NCBI GenBank assembly: GCA_003116975.1
Contig: BGKB01000058.1
Coordinates: forward strand, 1-64,000
Source of the DNA: Aurantiochytrium sp. KH105
Lineage: Eukaryota > Sar > Bigyra > Thraustochytrida > Thraustochytriidae
DNA length: 64,000 nucleotides
Reading direction: 5' to 3'
This document shows, piece by piece, positions 1 through 13,172 of the stretch. Positions within the stretch are counted from its first letter, which is position 1; the number at the start of each line of letters is the position of its first letter. Below the pieces are notes generated by a model, which had not been told where the DNA came from, did no database searches, and saw only the letters and a list, made by a program, of their open reading frames with translations. The position numbers and the translations under genes are program-made.

Positions 1-79
1 TCAGAGGAATGCAAAAATTCGATTATGTGGCAAGTTCACCTTGCGCACCCCCCCGGGAGGGCGCTGGCGAGAGAGGACC

Positions 80-457
80 TTACTGGTTCATGCCGGTCTT
101 CTCCTTGACCCACTCGGCGGTCTCGGAGGCCTTCTCGACGGCGGCATCCTTGGCGTTCTGGAGGGTCTCGGCCATGGACTCCTGGGTCTCCTGGGCGGAG
201 CTGCCGGCCTCGTTGCCCTTGGCCTGGACGGTCTCCTTGGCCTCCTCCTTCTTCTGGCCGGCGGTGTTGGCGGTCTCCTGGGCGGCGTTGGCGGCCTCCT
301 CCTTCTTCTCCTGGAGGGTGTTGCCGGCCTGGCTGGCCATCTCGGAGGCCTTGTTCGAGGCCTCGGTGGCCTTCTCGCTGGCGGCGTTCTTGACCTCGGT
401 GGCCTTGTTCTGGGCCTGGTCAATGGTGCTCTGGTTGACAACGTCTCCCTGGGCCAT
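80..457 (-). CDS. LEA-like (group 3 type) hydrophilic stress protein
   Basis: A 125-residue protein made almost wholly of Ala, Glu, Lys, Thr, Gln and Asn. It has loosely repeated 11-residue segments of the AxxKAxEAxxKA type, as in group 3 LEA (LEA_4) proteins, and a Trp near the C-terminus (AEWVKEKTGM). There is no signal peptide, membrane segment or cysteine. Group 3 LEA proteins are unordered in water, fold into amphipathic helices on drying or at membranes, and protect proteins and lipids under desiccation, cold or salt stress. A cytosolic role is inferred from the lack of a targeting signal. The ATG lies in a good context (AGCAAGATGGCC), and the reading frame is far more biased than any overlapping frame. 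It could instead be an unrelated Ala-rich coiled-coil protein. Confidence 0.72.
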   Translation of the reverse strand: MAQGDVVNQSTIDQAQNKATEVKNAASEKATEASNKASEMASQAGNTLQEKKEEAANAAQETANTAGQKKEEAKETVQAKGNEAGSSAQETQESMAETLQNAKDAAVEKASETAEWVKEKTGMNQ

Positions 458-1706
458 CTTGCTTGCTGGTGTTGACTTGGAAAGGTGCTTGGAGCTGCTT
501 GTCTTTGCTTTGGATTCTTTTGGGTGCTCGAGTTGCTGGTTTGCTTCTCCCGCGCCGCCGCCGCCGCCGCCGCCGCCGCCCCTGCTTCTTCCCCGCGCCC
601 CTAGCCGCGCCCTAGGACCCCCTACGCCTCAGCCTCGCGAGGCGCAGCCGCTCTCCGCTCCTCGAGCGAGGCCTTTGCGGCGCGCCGAGACGCGGCGAGG
701 ACGAGACCAGCGAGCCCTCCCTCGCTTCGTGATCATCGTGCTGCTGCACGCACGCACGCGTCCTTGCCTGCCCGCTTGCTGGCCGGCTGGCTTGCTTGCT
801 TTCTCCGCACGCTCTCGCGCGCGATCTTCGCCTTCGAGAGGGCGAGGCTCGCGTCACGGCGCTGAGGCTGAGGCCGGCGCCGAGGCGCAGCGCGGGACGC
901 GGCGGCTGCGTCCCCTCGCCCCCTGCCGGCCGCAGCGCAGCCCGGCGCAGAGGGAGGCGAGGAGCGACCGCCAAACTCGCCTTGCCCGCCGCGACGCGAG
1001 GAGAGAAGCCCCGCTCTCCGGCAGGCGGGCCCCGCGAGGCGCACCGGCAGGCAGGCGGGCGGGCGGGCGGGCGAGGCGCCGCGCCCGTGCGGTGCGAGGC
1101 GGTGCGCGGCCGCGGTGCGCGAGGCCGAGGCGCCGGACCCGAGCCGAGGCTGCGTGTCAGTCTGTCTGTCCCAGGCAGCCAGGACCGGCGGCGGCAAGCT
1201 GGGACGCGCGGCGAGGGAGAGGAGAGGGAGGCGGCGCGGGTCGGCTCCGAGGCCGCGGCGGGACGCGCAGCGCGGCGAGGCTCAGAGCGGATGCAGGCAG
1301 CAGAGCAGCAGCAGCACAGTGCAGCAGGGATCCCGCGCCTGCAGGGCGGCGGCCATGATCGGGATCGAGCGGGCGGCGGCAGGCGCGGCGCCAGGGAAGA
1401 ACCGGGCGGGAAGGGCGCGCGAGATCGAGCGAGAGATGGAGGGAGGGAGGGATGGGTGGATGGGTCTCGAGGGCGCGGAGAAGGATCGAACGGACGGACG
1501 AACGAAGTTGGAGAAGAGCGGCAGCGGAGCTTTGGCCGCAGGAAGCTCAGGACGGGAGGAGGCGAGAAAGGCGGCCCTTGCTCGCATCGCAGGCGACCGA
1601 TCCTGGCCTTCTCCTTCCTTCCCTCCCGCGCGCTCGCTCGCCCACCCGGCCTCGCCTGGCTGGCTGGCGGGCGACCGAAGATCGCTCGCTGGACGGACAC
1701 CGGAAC

Positions 1707-1752
1707 GCTCTGCTCTGCTCTGCTCTGCTCTGCTCTGCTCTGCTCTGCTCTG
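1707..1752. repeat. (GCTCT)n pentanucleotide microsatellite
   Basis: About nine perfect copies of a 5-bp unit (CTCTG in another register). Related pentamer tracts, CAGAG/CAAAG on the opposite strand, recur near 8.4, 13.1 and 21.8 kb. Confidence 0.95.
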
Positions 1753-1806
1753 TGGAGGCGGGAAACCCGGTTACCTCCCTCCGCTCGATCCTCGTGATGC
1801 GCTGCT

Positions 1807-1827
1807 GCATGCATGCATGCATGCATC
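1807..1827. repeat. (GCAT)n tetranucleotide repeat
   Basis: Five tandem GCAT units, self-complementary (GCATGC). A similar GCATGC-rich stretch occurs at about 59.1 kb. Confidence 0.85.
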
Positions 1828-2898
1828 ACATGCGGGATGCGAAGTATTGCCATGCGATGAGCCTCGCGCTCTCGAGTCAGCCCGAGCGTGCTCGCGTCAG
1901 CGTGGGCGACCGTGGCGGTCGCCGCCAAGAGAACCTGAAATTCCGCGGCCTCGCCTCGCCTCGAGTCGCCTCGCGGCGTCTGGAAAGGACGGCCGACGGC
2001 TGCTGCGAAGACGAGCGCGCGGCGGCCACACGGTTCCGCGCAGGCGCGTGCAGCGGCGGGCGGCAGCGGCAGCGGCACGCACGGCGTCCTTCCACGCGGG
2101 CGTGACCGGCCACGCCTCACTCGGCAGCGGCCAGGGCTCAATTGCCGCGCCCGGCCTGGCGTCCGTCTCTCGGACTGACTGTCTGTCTGCGAGGCGAGGC
2201 GACAAGACGCGACGAGACGCGACGCGACGAGACGCGACCCGCTGTCGCGTCGGCCGCGACTCGCTCGTGATCACGGGTGATCAGCGGGACTCGCTCGGTC
2301 ACGCGAGATCGTGCGTGCGTGGTTGGTGCAGTTGCGGTAGCGTGGAAACGAGACAGACATGACCCCGGCGTCTAGCTGCGGGTATGTCCGGAGAGTTGTC
2401 GCGCGTGGTCTGTTATGGTAGGGATATATACTCCCACCATGTGCTCGCGTTACAAGACTTCTATGAACCGCTCCCCGCAGTGGGAACCCGCCGGCACGGG
2501 CCTTCTCCGCCTTGGCTCCTTTCCTTTACTTCGAAGTCCTCGCTCAAACGATAATGCGTGGGCTCCGCCGCGTGCCTCGGGGAGCTGCACTTCTGCCAAC
2601 GTAGCTGCCGCGTGCCTCCGCCCTGCCTCTTGCCGTGTCGCTGCTGCTGCTTGCCGCGCGCTCCGCCCGTGCCGCCCACATCCCACTGCCACTGGCCGCC
2701 CCGCTGGCTAGCGGCAAGCGCGCAGTCCTCCCCGCCGCAGCCGCAGTGGCGTTCGTCCTCCGTGCCGGCTGCGCTTCGTCGCCGCGGCGTGCGGGAATAG
2801 ATAGGCCTCTTCGCCGCTTGGGCCACTTCGGGGGATGAGAACGCTCAGAAAGTTGGGAACTTTCAGAAATGGCACGGCTGGCGAGGCACTGCACTGCA

Positions 2899-2930
2899 GA
2901 CTAGTCGTTGACTAGTCAAGATAAGATAAG
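2899..2930. promoter_or_regulatory. Doubled GACTAGTC palindrome followed by tandem GATAAG
   Basis: Two perfect 8-bp palindromes GACTAGTC sit 11 bp apart start to start (2899-2906 and 2910-2917). GATAAGATAAG, two overlapping GATA-type sites, follows directly. The cluster is about 530 bp upstream of the poly-Q gene. The arrangement is typical of a transcription-factor site, but no factor is known to me. Confidence 0.35.
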
Positions 2931-3462
2931 GCCGAGTCCGTCCCCAAAGCGATGGCATCGTGGCTAATTACAGGAATCCTTGCACAACTTGCGCAAGTCT
3001 TGCATCAAAAGGAGAAAGACGGTGGATGGATGATGCCCTCCAAACTTGAAAGCTTGACGGCCGCGAGGTCGCAATCGCATCGCCGCCCGTCGTGGCCGTT
3101 GCGCCTTCGAAGAGCAGGAGTCGTGAGCGCATAGCATTGCATACCTGGCTTCTGGGACGCTTTTTTCCCCGTAGTGCGACCGAGTGCGGCTCGTTTCGCC
3201 AGCGTTCGTGCGCACGCCGCGAGGAAGGAATCGCGGACGCGAAAGAAAGAAGGCGAGGACGCACCCGCGGGCAGTGTCCATGCAAGGGCGCGAGAGCGAC
3301 TCGAGGTGACTCGGGTTCACAGCTTGCTGCAGACCGCACGAGCAATAACAAACGCGGAGAGGAAAAGTCCTGGGACGCGCGCGCGGGCGACGGCGAGGAC
3401 CTTGTGCACGGGAGAGCGAGCGAGCGAGCGCGGAGGAGCGAAGAACGGCGACGGCAGACGAC

Positions 3463-3497
3463 ATGGAGCAGCTGCACCAGCAGGAGCTGCCGCAGGG

Positions 3498-3528
<31 letters not shown>

Positions 3529-3843
3529 GAGCAACATCAAGAGCTGGAGAGCGCCCACGAGGGGGCGCCCGCGGACGCCGAGAATGACGCCAGCGGCGTG
3601 AAGAAGATGCACGGCTTCGACATGGACCACGCAGACGCAGACACTTTCGCAAAGTCGCGCTCGAGCAGTCAGGACAGCAACACGATCGAGGACGCTCGTG
3701 GCATGGAGGAAAAAGGCAACCTTCCTGTCGACGTCTTGGCCACAGACCCCAAGGATATCATCGATGCCGGCCCAGGCATGTCTGCTGGTCAACAGCATGA
3801 CCTGGAACGCGCGCTCAAGGCGTCGCTCTCACACGACAGCTAA
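3463..3843 (+). CDS. Small poly-Gln protein with C-terminal UIM-like motif
   Basis: A 126-residue acidic protein. The N-terminus is Gln-rich with a CAG-encoded run near residues 13-22. The middle is Ser/Asp-rich and looks unordered. The last residues (LERALKASLSHD) match the core LxxALxxSL plus trailing acidic residue of a ubiquitin-interacting motif. In known proteins a UIM is one helix that binds the Ile44 face of ubiquitin; here that role is inferred from the short motif alone. No other domain is visible. The start chosen is the first ATG of the frame. I do not recognise the gene as a named orthologue. It could be an adaptor of ubiquitin or trafficking machinery. Confidence 0.6.
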
Positions 3844-4153
3844 TTTCGCTTCTTGCTCTTGCATTACAGCTGCATGAATTCGATCGCACAGTCCAAATCA
3901 AAATGGTAAGGATCGCTCAATACAACCAATCTAACAGACAGTATACGAACATCCATCACAAGTTATGAGCTTCGGGTTTCTGAAAGCAAGGCTCGAAACA
4001 CACCGAGACACAAAAACCATAACGCTTCATGTTCATGCAGACTTTTCATCAGCGAGGAATAACAACCAACCCACATTCTCTCAAAGAATTTAACAAGCAT
4101 TTTTTGGTATATTTATCCAAACCCACTCTTTTCAACCGGCTCAAAGCTTTCAA

Positions 4154-4507
4154 TTTTGCAAAAAAAAGGACTAACGCCATCTTGACCTTCGATGTCGGAA
4201 AATACATCTTCCTCACCTCATCGCGTCAATGTACGTGTTGTGTTTGACAAGGTCAAACGAACACCTCACATGCCCGATAGCCGACCAAGCTCGACAATTT
4301 TTCCACCGTCGACGCAAATTTTTATCTTGCAAAAAGGATCAACAACATCTTGACTTCCTTGGACCTCGACGTCGGAGAAAACCTCTTTTTCACCTCATCG
4401 CGAAAATGTACGTTTTGTATTCGACAAGCTCAAGCGAACACAATGGCTCCGCTCACGTCACATGCCCGATAGCCGGCCAAGCTTGACAAATTTTCCGCCG
4501 TCGACGC
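4154..4507. repeat. Diverged tandem duplication, two units of about 160-190 bp
   Basis: Unit 1 (about 4154-4316) and unit 2 (about 4318-4507) share an ordered series of blocks. These are TTTTGCAAAA-like, CATCTTGAC, GATGTCGGA/GACGTCGGA, CACCTCATCGCG, ATGTACGT, CACATGCCCGATAGCCG, CAAGCTCGACAA/CAAGCTTGACAA and CCGTCGACGC. Unit 2 has a small insertion before CACATGCC. Function is unknown; it may be a satellite-like or old mobile remnant. Confidence 0.75.
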
Positions 4508-4508
4508 A

Positions 4509-4553
4509 TCCTCCCCTCCTCTCCTCTCCTCTCCTCTCCTCTCCTCTCCTCTC
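4509..4553. repeat. (CTCCT)n pentanucleotide microsatellite
   Basis: About eight copies of CTCCT in a pyrimidine-only tract, about 225 bp upstream of the RING gene start. Confidence 0.9.
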
Positions 4554-4777
4554 TTTTTCACAGGCACATGATGCATTCATTCATTCATTTATTCATTCTT
4601 TCATTTCTTTCCCAAAATGCCTCGAAATGGAAATTTCCCACTTGCTTGTTGAGAGCGCGGTCCTATGCTTTGCCCTAGATACCCGGTAGCAGCCGCGGCG
4701 GACAGCGCACCACGCGAGCGACGCGAGGGACCGAGCAAGACGACAAGGCCGGCGAGGAGAGGAGACGCGGCCGGGCG

Positions 4778-7825
<3,048 letters not shown>

Positions 7826-9023
7826 GTCGGGGGATTCTTCTCACTCTGGCTGACGATTTTTATAGGCTATTTGATGTAAAAAGAATGAAAAGAGCTTTTT
7901 CTGTTTGCTGTAGAAAGAGGCGAGCGCGTGGAACTATCCATGCACGCAGATCGTTCATCAAATGGCTCGGAGTTCATTTTTGGGGGAGCAAACACGTATG
8001 TGCCTTGTCAATAAAATCGGTTGATCGTTTGCTTTTGTAAAAACAAAGGAACATGAATGAATTTCCAGCCAATCACCCTGCCAGGTGATCGTGGCAGCTT
8101 CACCATCGCCCAACGCAATCCTTCCCCCTTTTTGCCCGCGGCCGCGGCCCCGGCCGGCATCCCAGAGAACAGCGTTCTCTCCTTGTTCTTTCCCCAGTCT
8201 TTTACCTCTCGGTAAAACCTCGCTTTCGCGCCACATTCTCCCCTCACAGCCATTTACCCGAAGGGCCAAAGCAAGGCAAAATTGGCCGCAGTGGCGCAAG
8301 GAGGGGGCGCGCAATGCTCCGCGACTGGGCGCGGCAGCAAAGGCGCGCCTCCGGCGTCCACTGGCGCCCGTTTCTGCGGCCTCGCTGCACCACAATCGGC
8401 AGCAGCAGCAGAGCAGAGCAGAGCAAAGCAAAGCAATCCGCACCACCGCCCAAGGTACGTGGCCTCGCGAGGCCCGCCCGCGCGCGGCGGCCGCCCGCCC
8501 GCCCGCGCGGCCGCCCGCTCACCCGCGCGGCCGCCCGCGGTCGCGCGCTGCGCGGAGGCGGGGCGCCGAGAGGAGATGGGAAAGATGATGATGAAGATGG
8601 ACGAGCTCGCGAGCTGCCTGCGGACGGCCGCGGACGGCTTGCTCGCGGCCGGGGCTCGCTCGCGACGACGAGGACGGAAGAGGCCGCGGGCGGCGCAGAC
8701 GGGGAAGGGGAGATGAAGATGCGCAGAGGTGCTGAGATGGGGCGCCGTCGGTGGCCCGTGCGCCAGAGAGAGGCGAGCGGCCAGGCCGACCTCGTCCGTT
8801 CGGCTGCGTATGTAGTTTCCCTCGCCCGTCCTGCTGGTGCCAGCTGGCCTTGCTTCCGTGCTGGTCTCTCGCATCCTTTTCCTTCTGGCATGGGTAAACT
8901 TGAGGACAGACAAAGGAGAACGATGAATCACTAACGTGTTGCTGCTCGCGTTCGATCTCACGCAGAAATTAGTCTTAGCACTTTCACACACACACACAAG
9001 TTCCCCCCCAAATCTATAGCAAA
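7826..9023. other. Intergenic region upstream of the COX5B-like gene
   Basis: The first 250 bp are AT-rich (3' end of the RING gene); the rest is GC-rich with low-complexity open frames on both strands. It contains a CAGAG/CAAAG pentamer tract (about 8399-8436) and a CA tract at 8988-8998, just before the gene. No gene is supported. Confidence 0.6.
8399..8436. repeat. GCAGA/GCAAA pentamer tract
   Basis: About seven pentamers, GCAGA grading into GCAAA, about 600 bp upstream of the COX5B-like gene. The same unit family is seen at 1707, 13076 and 21778. Confidence 0.8.
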
Positions 9024-9419
9024 ATGCTTCGTGTTGCTGGCTCGCGCACCATGCGCCTCGGCGCCCGGATGCAGGTCCGCGGCCTCGCTGGCTACAAGCA
9101 GCCCCCCCTCTCGCAGGGCCCCGGTGGCAAGCCCGAGGTGATCGCCGATGATGCCGAGCAGGCCACCGGCCGTGAGCGCGAGGAGCTCAAGGCCTTCGCC
9201 GAGGGCAAGGAGTACTTCAACCGCCAGCCGATTCAGATGGAGAAGGGCCAGGGCTCTTTCGAGAACCCCATCATGGTTCCCTCCGAGATGCACGAGCGCA
9301 CCGTCGGCATGATCCCCAAGGGTCAGGACGGCCCCATCTGGTTCAACATCACCGCCGGTGAGGTCAACTACGTCCCGGAGCTCAACGTCCACTTCAAGCT
9401 GTACAACCCGATGGCCTAA
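9024..9419 (+). CDS. COX5B: Cytochrome c oxidase subunit 5B-like protein lacking zinc ligands
   Basis: A 131-residue protein with an Arg-rich, acid-free N-terminus (MLRVAGSRTMRLGARMQVRG) typical of a mitochondrial presequence. The rest follows the COX5B (yeast Cox4) fold: TGREREEL, then ENPIMVPS, ERTVGMIP, GPIWFNI and a final VHFKL. This nuclear-encoded subunit sits on the matrix face of complex IV and normally binds structural zinc through four cysteines (VGCxC and CPxCG). At the aligned positions this protein has Met, Pro, Val and Leu, so the zinc site is absent. The alignment spacing is otherwise exact. The start at 9024 is the only one that keeps the presequence. Single exon. Confidence 0.85.
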   Translation: MLRVAGSRTMRLGARMQVRGLAGYKQPPLSQGPGGKPEVIADDAEQATGREREELKAFAEGKEYFNRQPIQMEKGQGSFENPIMVPSEMHERTVGMIPKGQDGPIWFNITAGEVNYVPELNVHFKLYNPMA

Positions 9420-9996
9420 GCGCTTGACTCCCTCCACTTTACCATTTCCTTCCCGTTAACAGATCCATCATCGATTCATACTGACGACGATGGCAATCGT
9501 CCCGCCTGGCCGCCCTCCTCTTCTTCTTTTCTTTTCTTGTCTTGTCTCCCTTTTTATCTTTTGCTCCTTTCCTCCTCACGCCACCTCGCCTCCATTTCTC
9601 GTTCTTGCGCTGCTCTCTGCACCTGCTCGCCTCGTGCGCAGCAAGTTCGAGGCAGCAATGATCCGCCTGCAGCGTGCTTCTCGCGACGCTCGTTTTGTCT
9701 CGACGCCTTACTCGAGCATAACATTTATAACACCATTGCAGCAGCCAGGCAGCTTAGTTCACTTGGCCAAGTCGGCAAAGAGGCGCCAACAAGTGCGGCA
9801 TCGACGAATAGCGCCCTTGGGCCGCGCTATAGCCGACTTGCGCGGTTGGTGGACGCAGCAGCCAGCAGCAGCAGCAGCAGCAGCAGCAGCTGGAGCGCGA
9901 GAGGTTTGCTGCGCAAGACCGGTTTCGGGTCTCGCGCGCGAAGGGACTGCGGCGCGGCGGCGGGCAGCGAAGGGGCGGAAAGCGCGCGCAGAGAGG
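9420..9996. other. Intergenic region / 5' leader of the helical-repeat gene
   Basis: Pyrimidine-rich after the COX5B-like stop, then a CAG tract at 9856-9891. The frame stays open upstream of 9997, but that translation is low-complexity and is read here as leader. Confidence 0.55.
9856..9891 (+). repeat. (CAG)n tract in a gene leader
   Basis: About eleven CAG/GCA triplets with one interruption, about 105 bp before the ATG of the next gene and on its sense strand. Confidence 0.9.
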
Positions 9997-11154
9997 ATGC
10001 TGCGGGCGGCGGCGAGGCGCGCGGCGCCTGCGGGCGCCAAAGGTCTGCATGAGTCCAGCGTGCGGCTCATGGCGGCAGGCCTGCCGAGCGGCGGCGCCCG
10101 CGCGAACAACGGCGCTCGCGCGGAGGCGAGCATGGGCGTGCGACGCTTTGCGCGGCCTGTGCATCACGTCCCCAAGCGCGACCCTCCCTCGCCGCTGCCA
10201 CAGCCGCACGGCACGGCGCCCTGGGAAAGGCCCGCGCACGTGGACGGCCGCATCAAGGAGGTGACCAAGGCCGACCTCAAGGTGCAGCGCCGCGTCGAGA
10301 AGAACCGTGGCAATAGGCCTGTGCGCATCAAGCCGATCAAGCCCGTGCGCCTGCACGACAAATTCATTTACTACGAGAAGAAGGGCCGTCTGGCGTCTCT
10401 GCAGGGTGCCGTGCTCCAGTACGCGCCCCAGCTCGACGGCGCGTGCGTCGCGGCCGCCCTGCGCGCGCTCGCCATTCGCAACCGGGAGCTTTCGCCCAAC
10501 CACCGCCGTGTCTTTGGCATGCCGGAGCGCGTTCTCGACACGCTCACGTACGCGACGGACGTGCGCCTGCGCGAGAAGAGCTTTCGGCCAAAGTATGTCG
10601 CCATGCTTCTCGACGGCATGGCCAAGCTCAAGATCAACCCTGCCGAGCATGCGCCCAATGGCGAGCCGCTCTCAGACCTTATTCGCGCAGAGGTTGAGGC
10701 CTCGGCGCCTCACACCAAGGCCATGTGGATCTCCGACATGGTCTGGGGCTGCCTTCGCCACGACATTCAGCTTTCGGACGAGGCCCTGCGTGCCTTTTGC
10801 AATACTTTTGCGGAGTCGCGCTTCAAGGGCATCAGCCACTTTCACGTGATTAGTGGCTTTCAGAACATGATCAAGATGGTCGAGCAGCGTGGTGGTTCTC
10901 GCGAGGAAGTCCGGGCTCTCATGCCGGACACCATGAGCAGCTCGCTCTGCGAGTCCATCACTTTTCGCAAGAATCTCAAGATTGCGCATATCGAGGCCTT
11001 GATGGATCTCTTTGACTACCTCGACTTCAAGTTCGACCAACCGGTTGCCGTCTTTGTCGAGGAGCGCTTCGACGCCGTTGAACTTGACGAGGAGCATCCG
11101 CTATGGGAACGCCTCGCCGCCATGCGGCCCCCATTAACCGAGGACAAACCTTAG
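9997..11154 (+). CDS. Probable mitochondrial alpha-helical repeat protein (OPR/HPR/FASTK-like)
   Basis: A 385-residue protein from the ATG at 9997. The N-terminus (MLRAAARRAAPAGAKG) is Arg/Ala-rich and acid-free, as in mitochondrial presequences. From about residue 120 on it is a run of paired amphipathic helices with spaced Leu/Ala, for example YVAMLLDGMAKLKI and AMWISDMVWGCLRHDI. These resemble the Leu-rich 37-38-residue repeats of octo- or heptatricopeptide and FASTK-type organelle RNA-binding proteins. No RAP domain or catalytic motif is visible. A role in mitochondrial RNA or ribosome biology is inference. The frame is open to 9490, but the upstream part is low-complexity with a CAG run and is rejected. 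It lies 577 bp after the mitochondrial COX5B-like gene on the same strand. Confidence 0.65.
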   Translation: MLRAAARRAAPAGAKGLHESSVRLMAAGLPSGGARANNGARAEASMGVRRFARPVHHVPKRDPPSPLPQPHGTAPWERPAHVDGRIKEVTKADLKVQRRVEKNRGNRPVRIKPIKPVRLHDKFIYYEKKGRLASLQGAVLQYAPQLDGACVAAALRALAIRNRELSPNHRRVFGMPERVLDTLTYATDVRLREKSFRPKYVAMLLDGMAKLKINPAEHAPNGEPLSDLIRAEVEASAPHTKAMWISDMVWGCLRHDIQLSDEALRAFCNTFAESRFKGISHFHVISGFQNMIKMVEQRGGSREEVRALMPDTMSSSLCESITFRKNLKIAHIEALMDLFDYLDFKFDQPVAVFVEERFDAVELDEEHPLWERLAAMRPPLTEDKP

Positions 11155-11384
11155 GTGCGTCAACTCTATATAATCGACAACCAACCGGATCCCTTTTGTT
11201 TGTGAATCAATGCAGTGCAGAGAGCGTGTGCTTGGACTGTTTTTTGTATGACATTGTTTGATGTCGTGGGAAAAAAAATGAAAAGGTAAGAATAGTAAAA
11301 GAGGAGCAAAAGAGAGTCCTCGATAAGGAGGTTGGTCCGTGAGGAAGACCTTAATTGTACTGTCGTCAACCAAAATCGTGCCTG

Positions 11385-11620
11385 TCCAAGTTCTTGGTTG
11401 TCGAGCTCTCGATTGTCGAGCTTTTTAATTAAATTGTCGAGCTCTTGATTGCCAAGCCCTGGATTGTCGAGCTTTCAGAAATAGATAAAATTGTCGAGTT
11501 TTTGATTGCGGGACTCTCGGTTGCAAGCTCTTGTGGGTTGTCAAAGTCTTGATCGTCTCGTTGGATTCTTTTCTATTTTGTTTTGTCAAGACCTCGAAAT
11601 TGTCGAAGACCTTGATCGTT
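11385..11620. repeat. Degenerate repeats of a TTGTCGAGCTCTTGAT-like unit
   Basis: About ten imperfect copies of a 15-20 bp unit, for example ATTGTCGAGCTT, TTGTCGAGCTCTTGATTG and TTGTCGAGTTTTTGATTG. They decay toward the right end. The core ATTGTCGAGCTT is the reverse complement of the AAGCTCGACAAT block in the 4.2-4.5 kb repeats. Confidence 0.75.
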
Positions 11621-13075
11621 GACGAACCCATGATCGACAGTGGCCTTTCATCACGCTCAGCTCTTCTAATTGAGCTATTCCCGACAGCCAACACCTTGAC
11701 GCAGGGTCTCATCCTTGATCCTTGGAGGCCATCATCAGCACCACGCCCCGGCACTCACCCTCAACATCCGACAGTCAACGCTTTCTTCAACTAGGATCTG
11801 AGAATAAAACCAGCTGCAGGTCACCGCGACCATAGGCCAACGCGACAACCATAGAAAGAAACTGACAACGAAAGACTTGCAAGTTTGAGTGTGAAAAGCA
11901 GCACTTGTCCGCCCAAAGACAAATGAAGTCAGGCCTCGAGTCTTATTTGAGGAGGTATAGGCCTGAGGCAATGGGCGAAAGAAAGCCAAGGACAAGGAGA
12001 GCAGGATATGTACTGGTATACATTGTTATTGGCAAGTTGACGGGATGCGTGCGAGCGACCATGGTAGTAAACGAAAGAGCTGCAAGGGGCAAGGAGAGCA
12101 AGAGACCTAAAGCAGACTTTTCCACAGCACGGATGAAGCCGCAGTTTGCCGCGTGACGAAACACTGTATTTTGCCTGGCACGTGGTGGCGCACGCGCCCA
12201 CACATTGTATGTATACCTTTTCCCTCAGCTCTACCTGCCATCCCTCCATGCGTCGCTCGTGCGCACGACGCAAGCCTTTCGCATCGTGCAGCCTCTTTCT
12301 GCTTTCGCTTGGCCGGAATGCAAGAGCTAAGCCCAAACCTAAACGAACATTTTTACCTCTCCCATCGGTCGCGTGCGCTCCGCCGCGCGCTCCTGCCAGT
12401 GTCGCGCCCTACCTACCTTCCTCCCTCCCTCTCTCCTTGTCTCCTGCCGCCGCCCCTCCGCGCTGCGTGCGCTGGCATCGACCCATGGCATGCTGCCTGG
12501 CTGATGTACGCTCGGCGGATGACGCAAGCCGCTTCGCAATTTCCGGATCAGATCTCGGCGGGCGTGCGCCGCGGGGTCACTGCGGACCTGCCGGGCCCCT
12601 GCTTCTTTCACATCATATCCTGCAGCCCAGAACCCCGCCTCCACGCTGCTGCTGCACGAGCCACCGCCCGCCGCCCACCTTGTGCCGCTGCCGCCGCCGC
12701 TGCTGCTGCAGCTGCTGCAGCCGCCCCTCGACGGGTAGACGGCCGAGGCCTCCCTCCGCGGCTCGCGGCTGCCTCCCGCACGCGGCTCCTCGCGCGGACG
12801 CAGGCGGGCAACGCAGGGCGGCGGCTTCCGTCTTCGTCAGCGGCCTACGTCGGCGGCGGCGCGCGAGACTACGCATGCCCTTGCGTCATGCGCTCGCAGG
12901 TAGCCGCCGCGGGCCTAGCGTTTCCGCTGGCGCCGCGCCTAGGCCCCCCGCGCGCACGCTATCGCCGCGATACCGTACAGCCAAGACCGCCGCAGACGTC
13001 GGCCCTCTCCCTCTCCCTGCCGGCGGCCACAGGCCGGCGGCGGGCGGAGCGGAGGAAGGGAGAGCGCGCAGGCGC

Positions 13076-13172
13076 AGCGGGAGCGCGGCCGCAGAGCAGA
13101 GCGCGGCCGCAGAGCAGAGCGCGGCGCGGCGCAGCGCGGCCGCAGAGCGGAGCAGAGCGGAGCAGAGCTTTG
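13076..13172. repeat. GC-rich composite repeat with GCAGA pentamers
   Basis: Repeated GCGGCCGCAGAGCAGAGC blocks (NotI-like core plus CAGAG pentamers), then GGAGCAGAGC. It belongs to the same pentamer family as the other CAGAG tracts. Confidence 0.8.

Larger units (their letters stand above)
458..3462. other. 3-kb GC-rich intergenic region without a convincing gene
   Basis: This lies between the divergent LEA-like and poly-Q genes. It holds many long open frames on both strands, all rich in Arg, Ala, Pro and Ser and with no recognisable domain, as expected from DNA with few AT-rich stop codons. It also contains a CTCTG pentamer array, a GCAT array and a doubled GACTAGTC palindrome, listed separately. 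I see no tRNA, rRNA or transposon signature. Confidence 0.6.
3844..4777. other. Intergenic region with imperfect direct repeats and microsatellites
   Basis: AT-richer than its surroundings. It contains a diverged direct duplication (4154-4507), a CTCCT array and an ATTC-rich stretch just before the RING gene. No coding frame longer than about 85 codons looks real. Confidence 0.6.

Noticed and set aside
612-2141. Long Arg/Ala/Pro/Ser-rich frames on both strands at 0.6-2.4 kb
   Set aside because: Overlapping frames of equal quality in all registers, low complexity, no domain or codon bias; they are products of high GC.
8244-8997. Frames on both strands upstream of the COX5B-like gene
   Set aside because: Low-complexity Arg/Ala/Pro sequence from microsatellites; probably promoter DNA.
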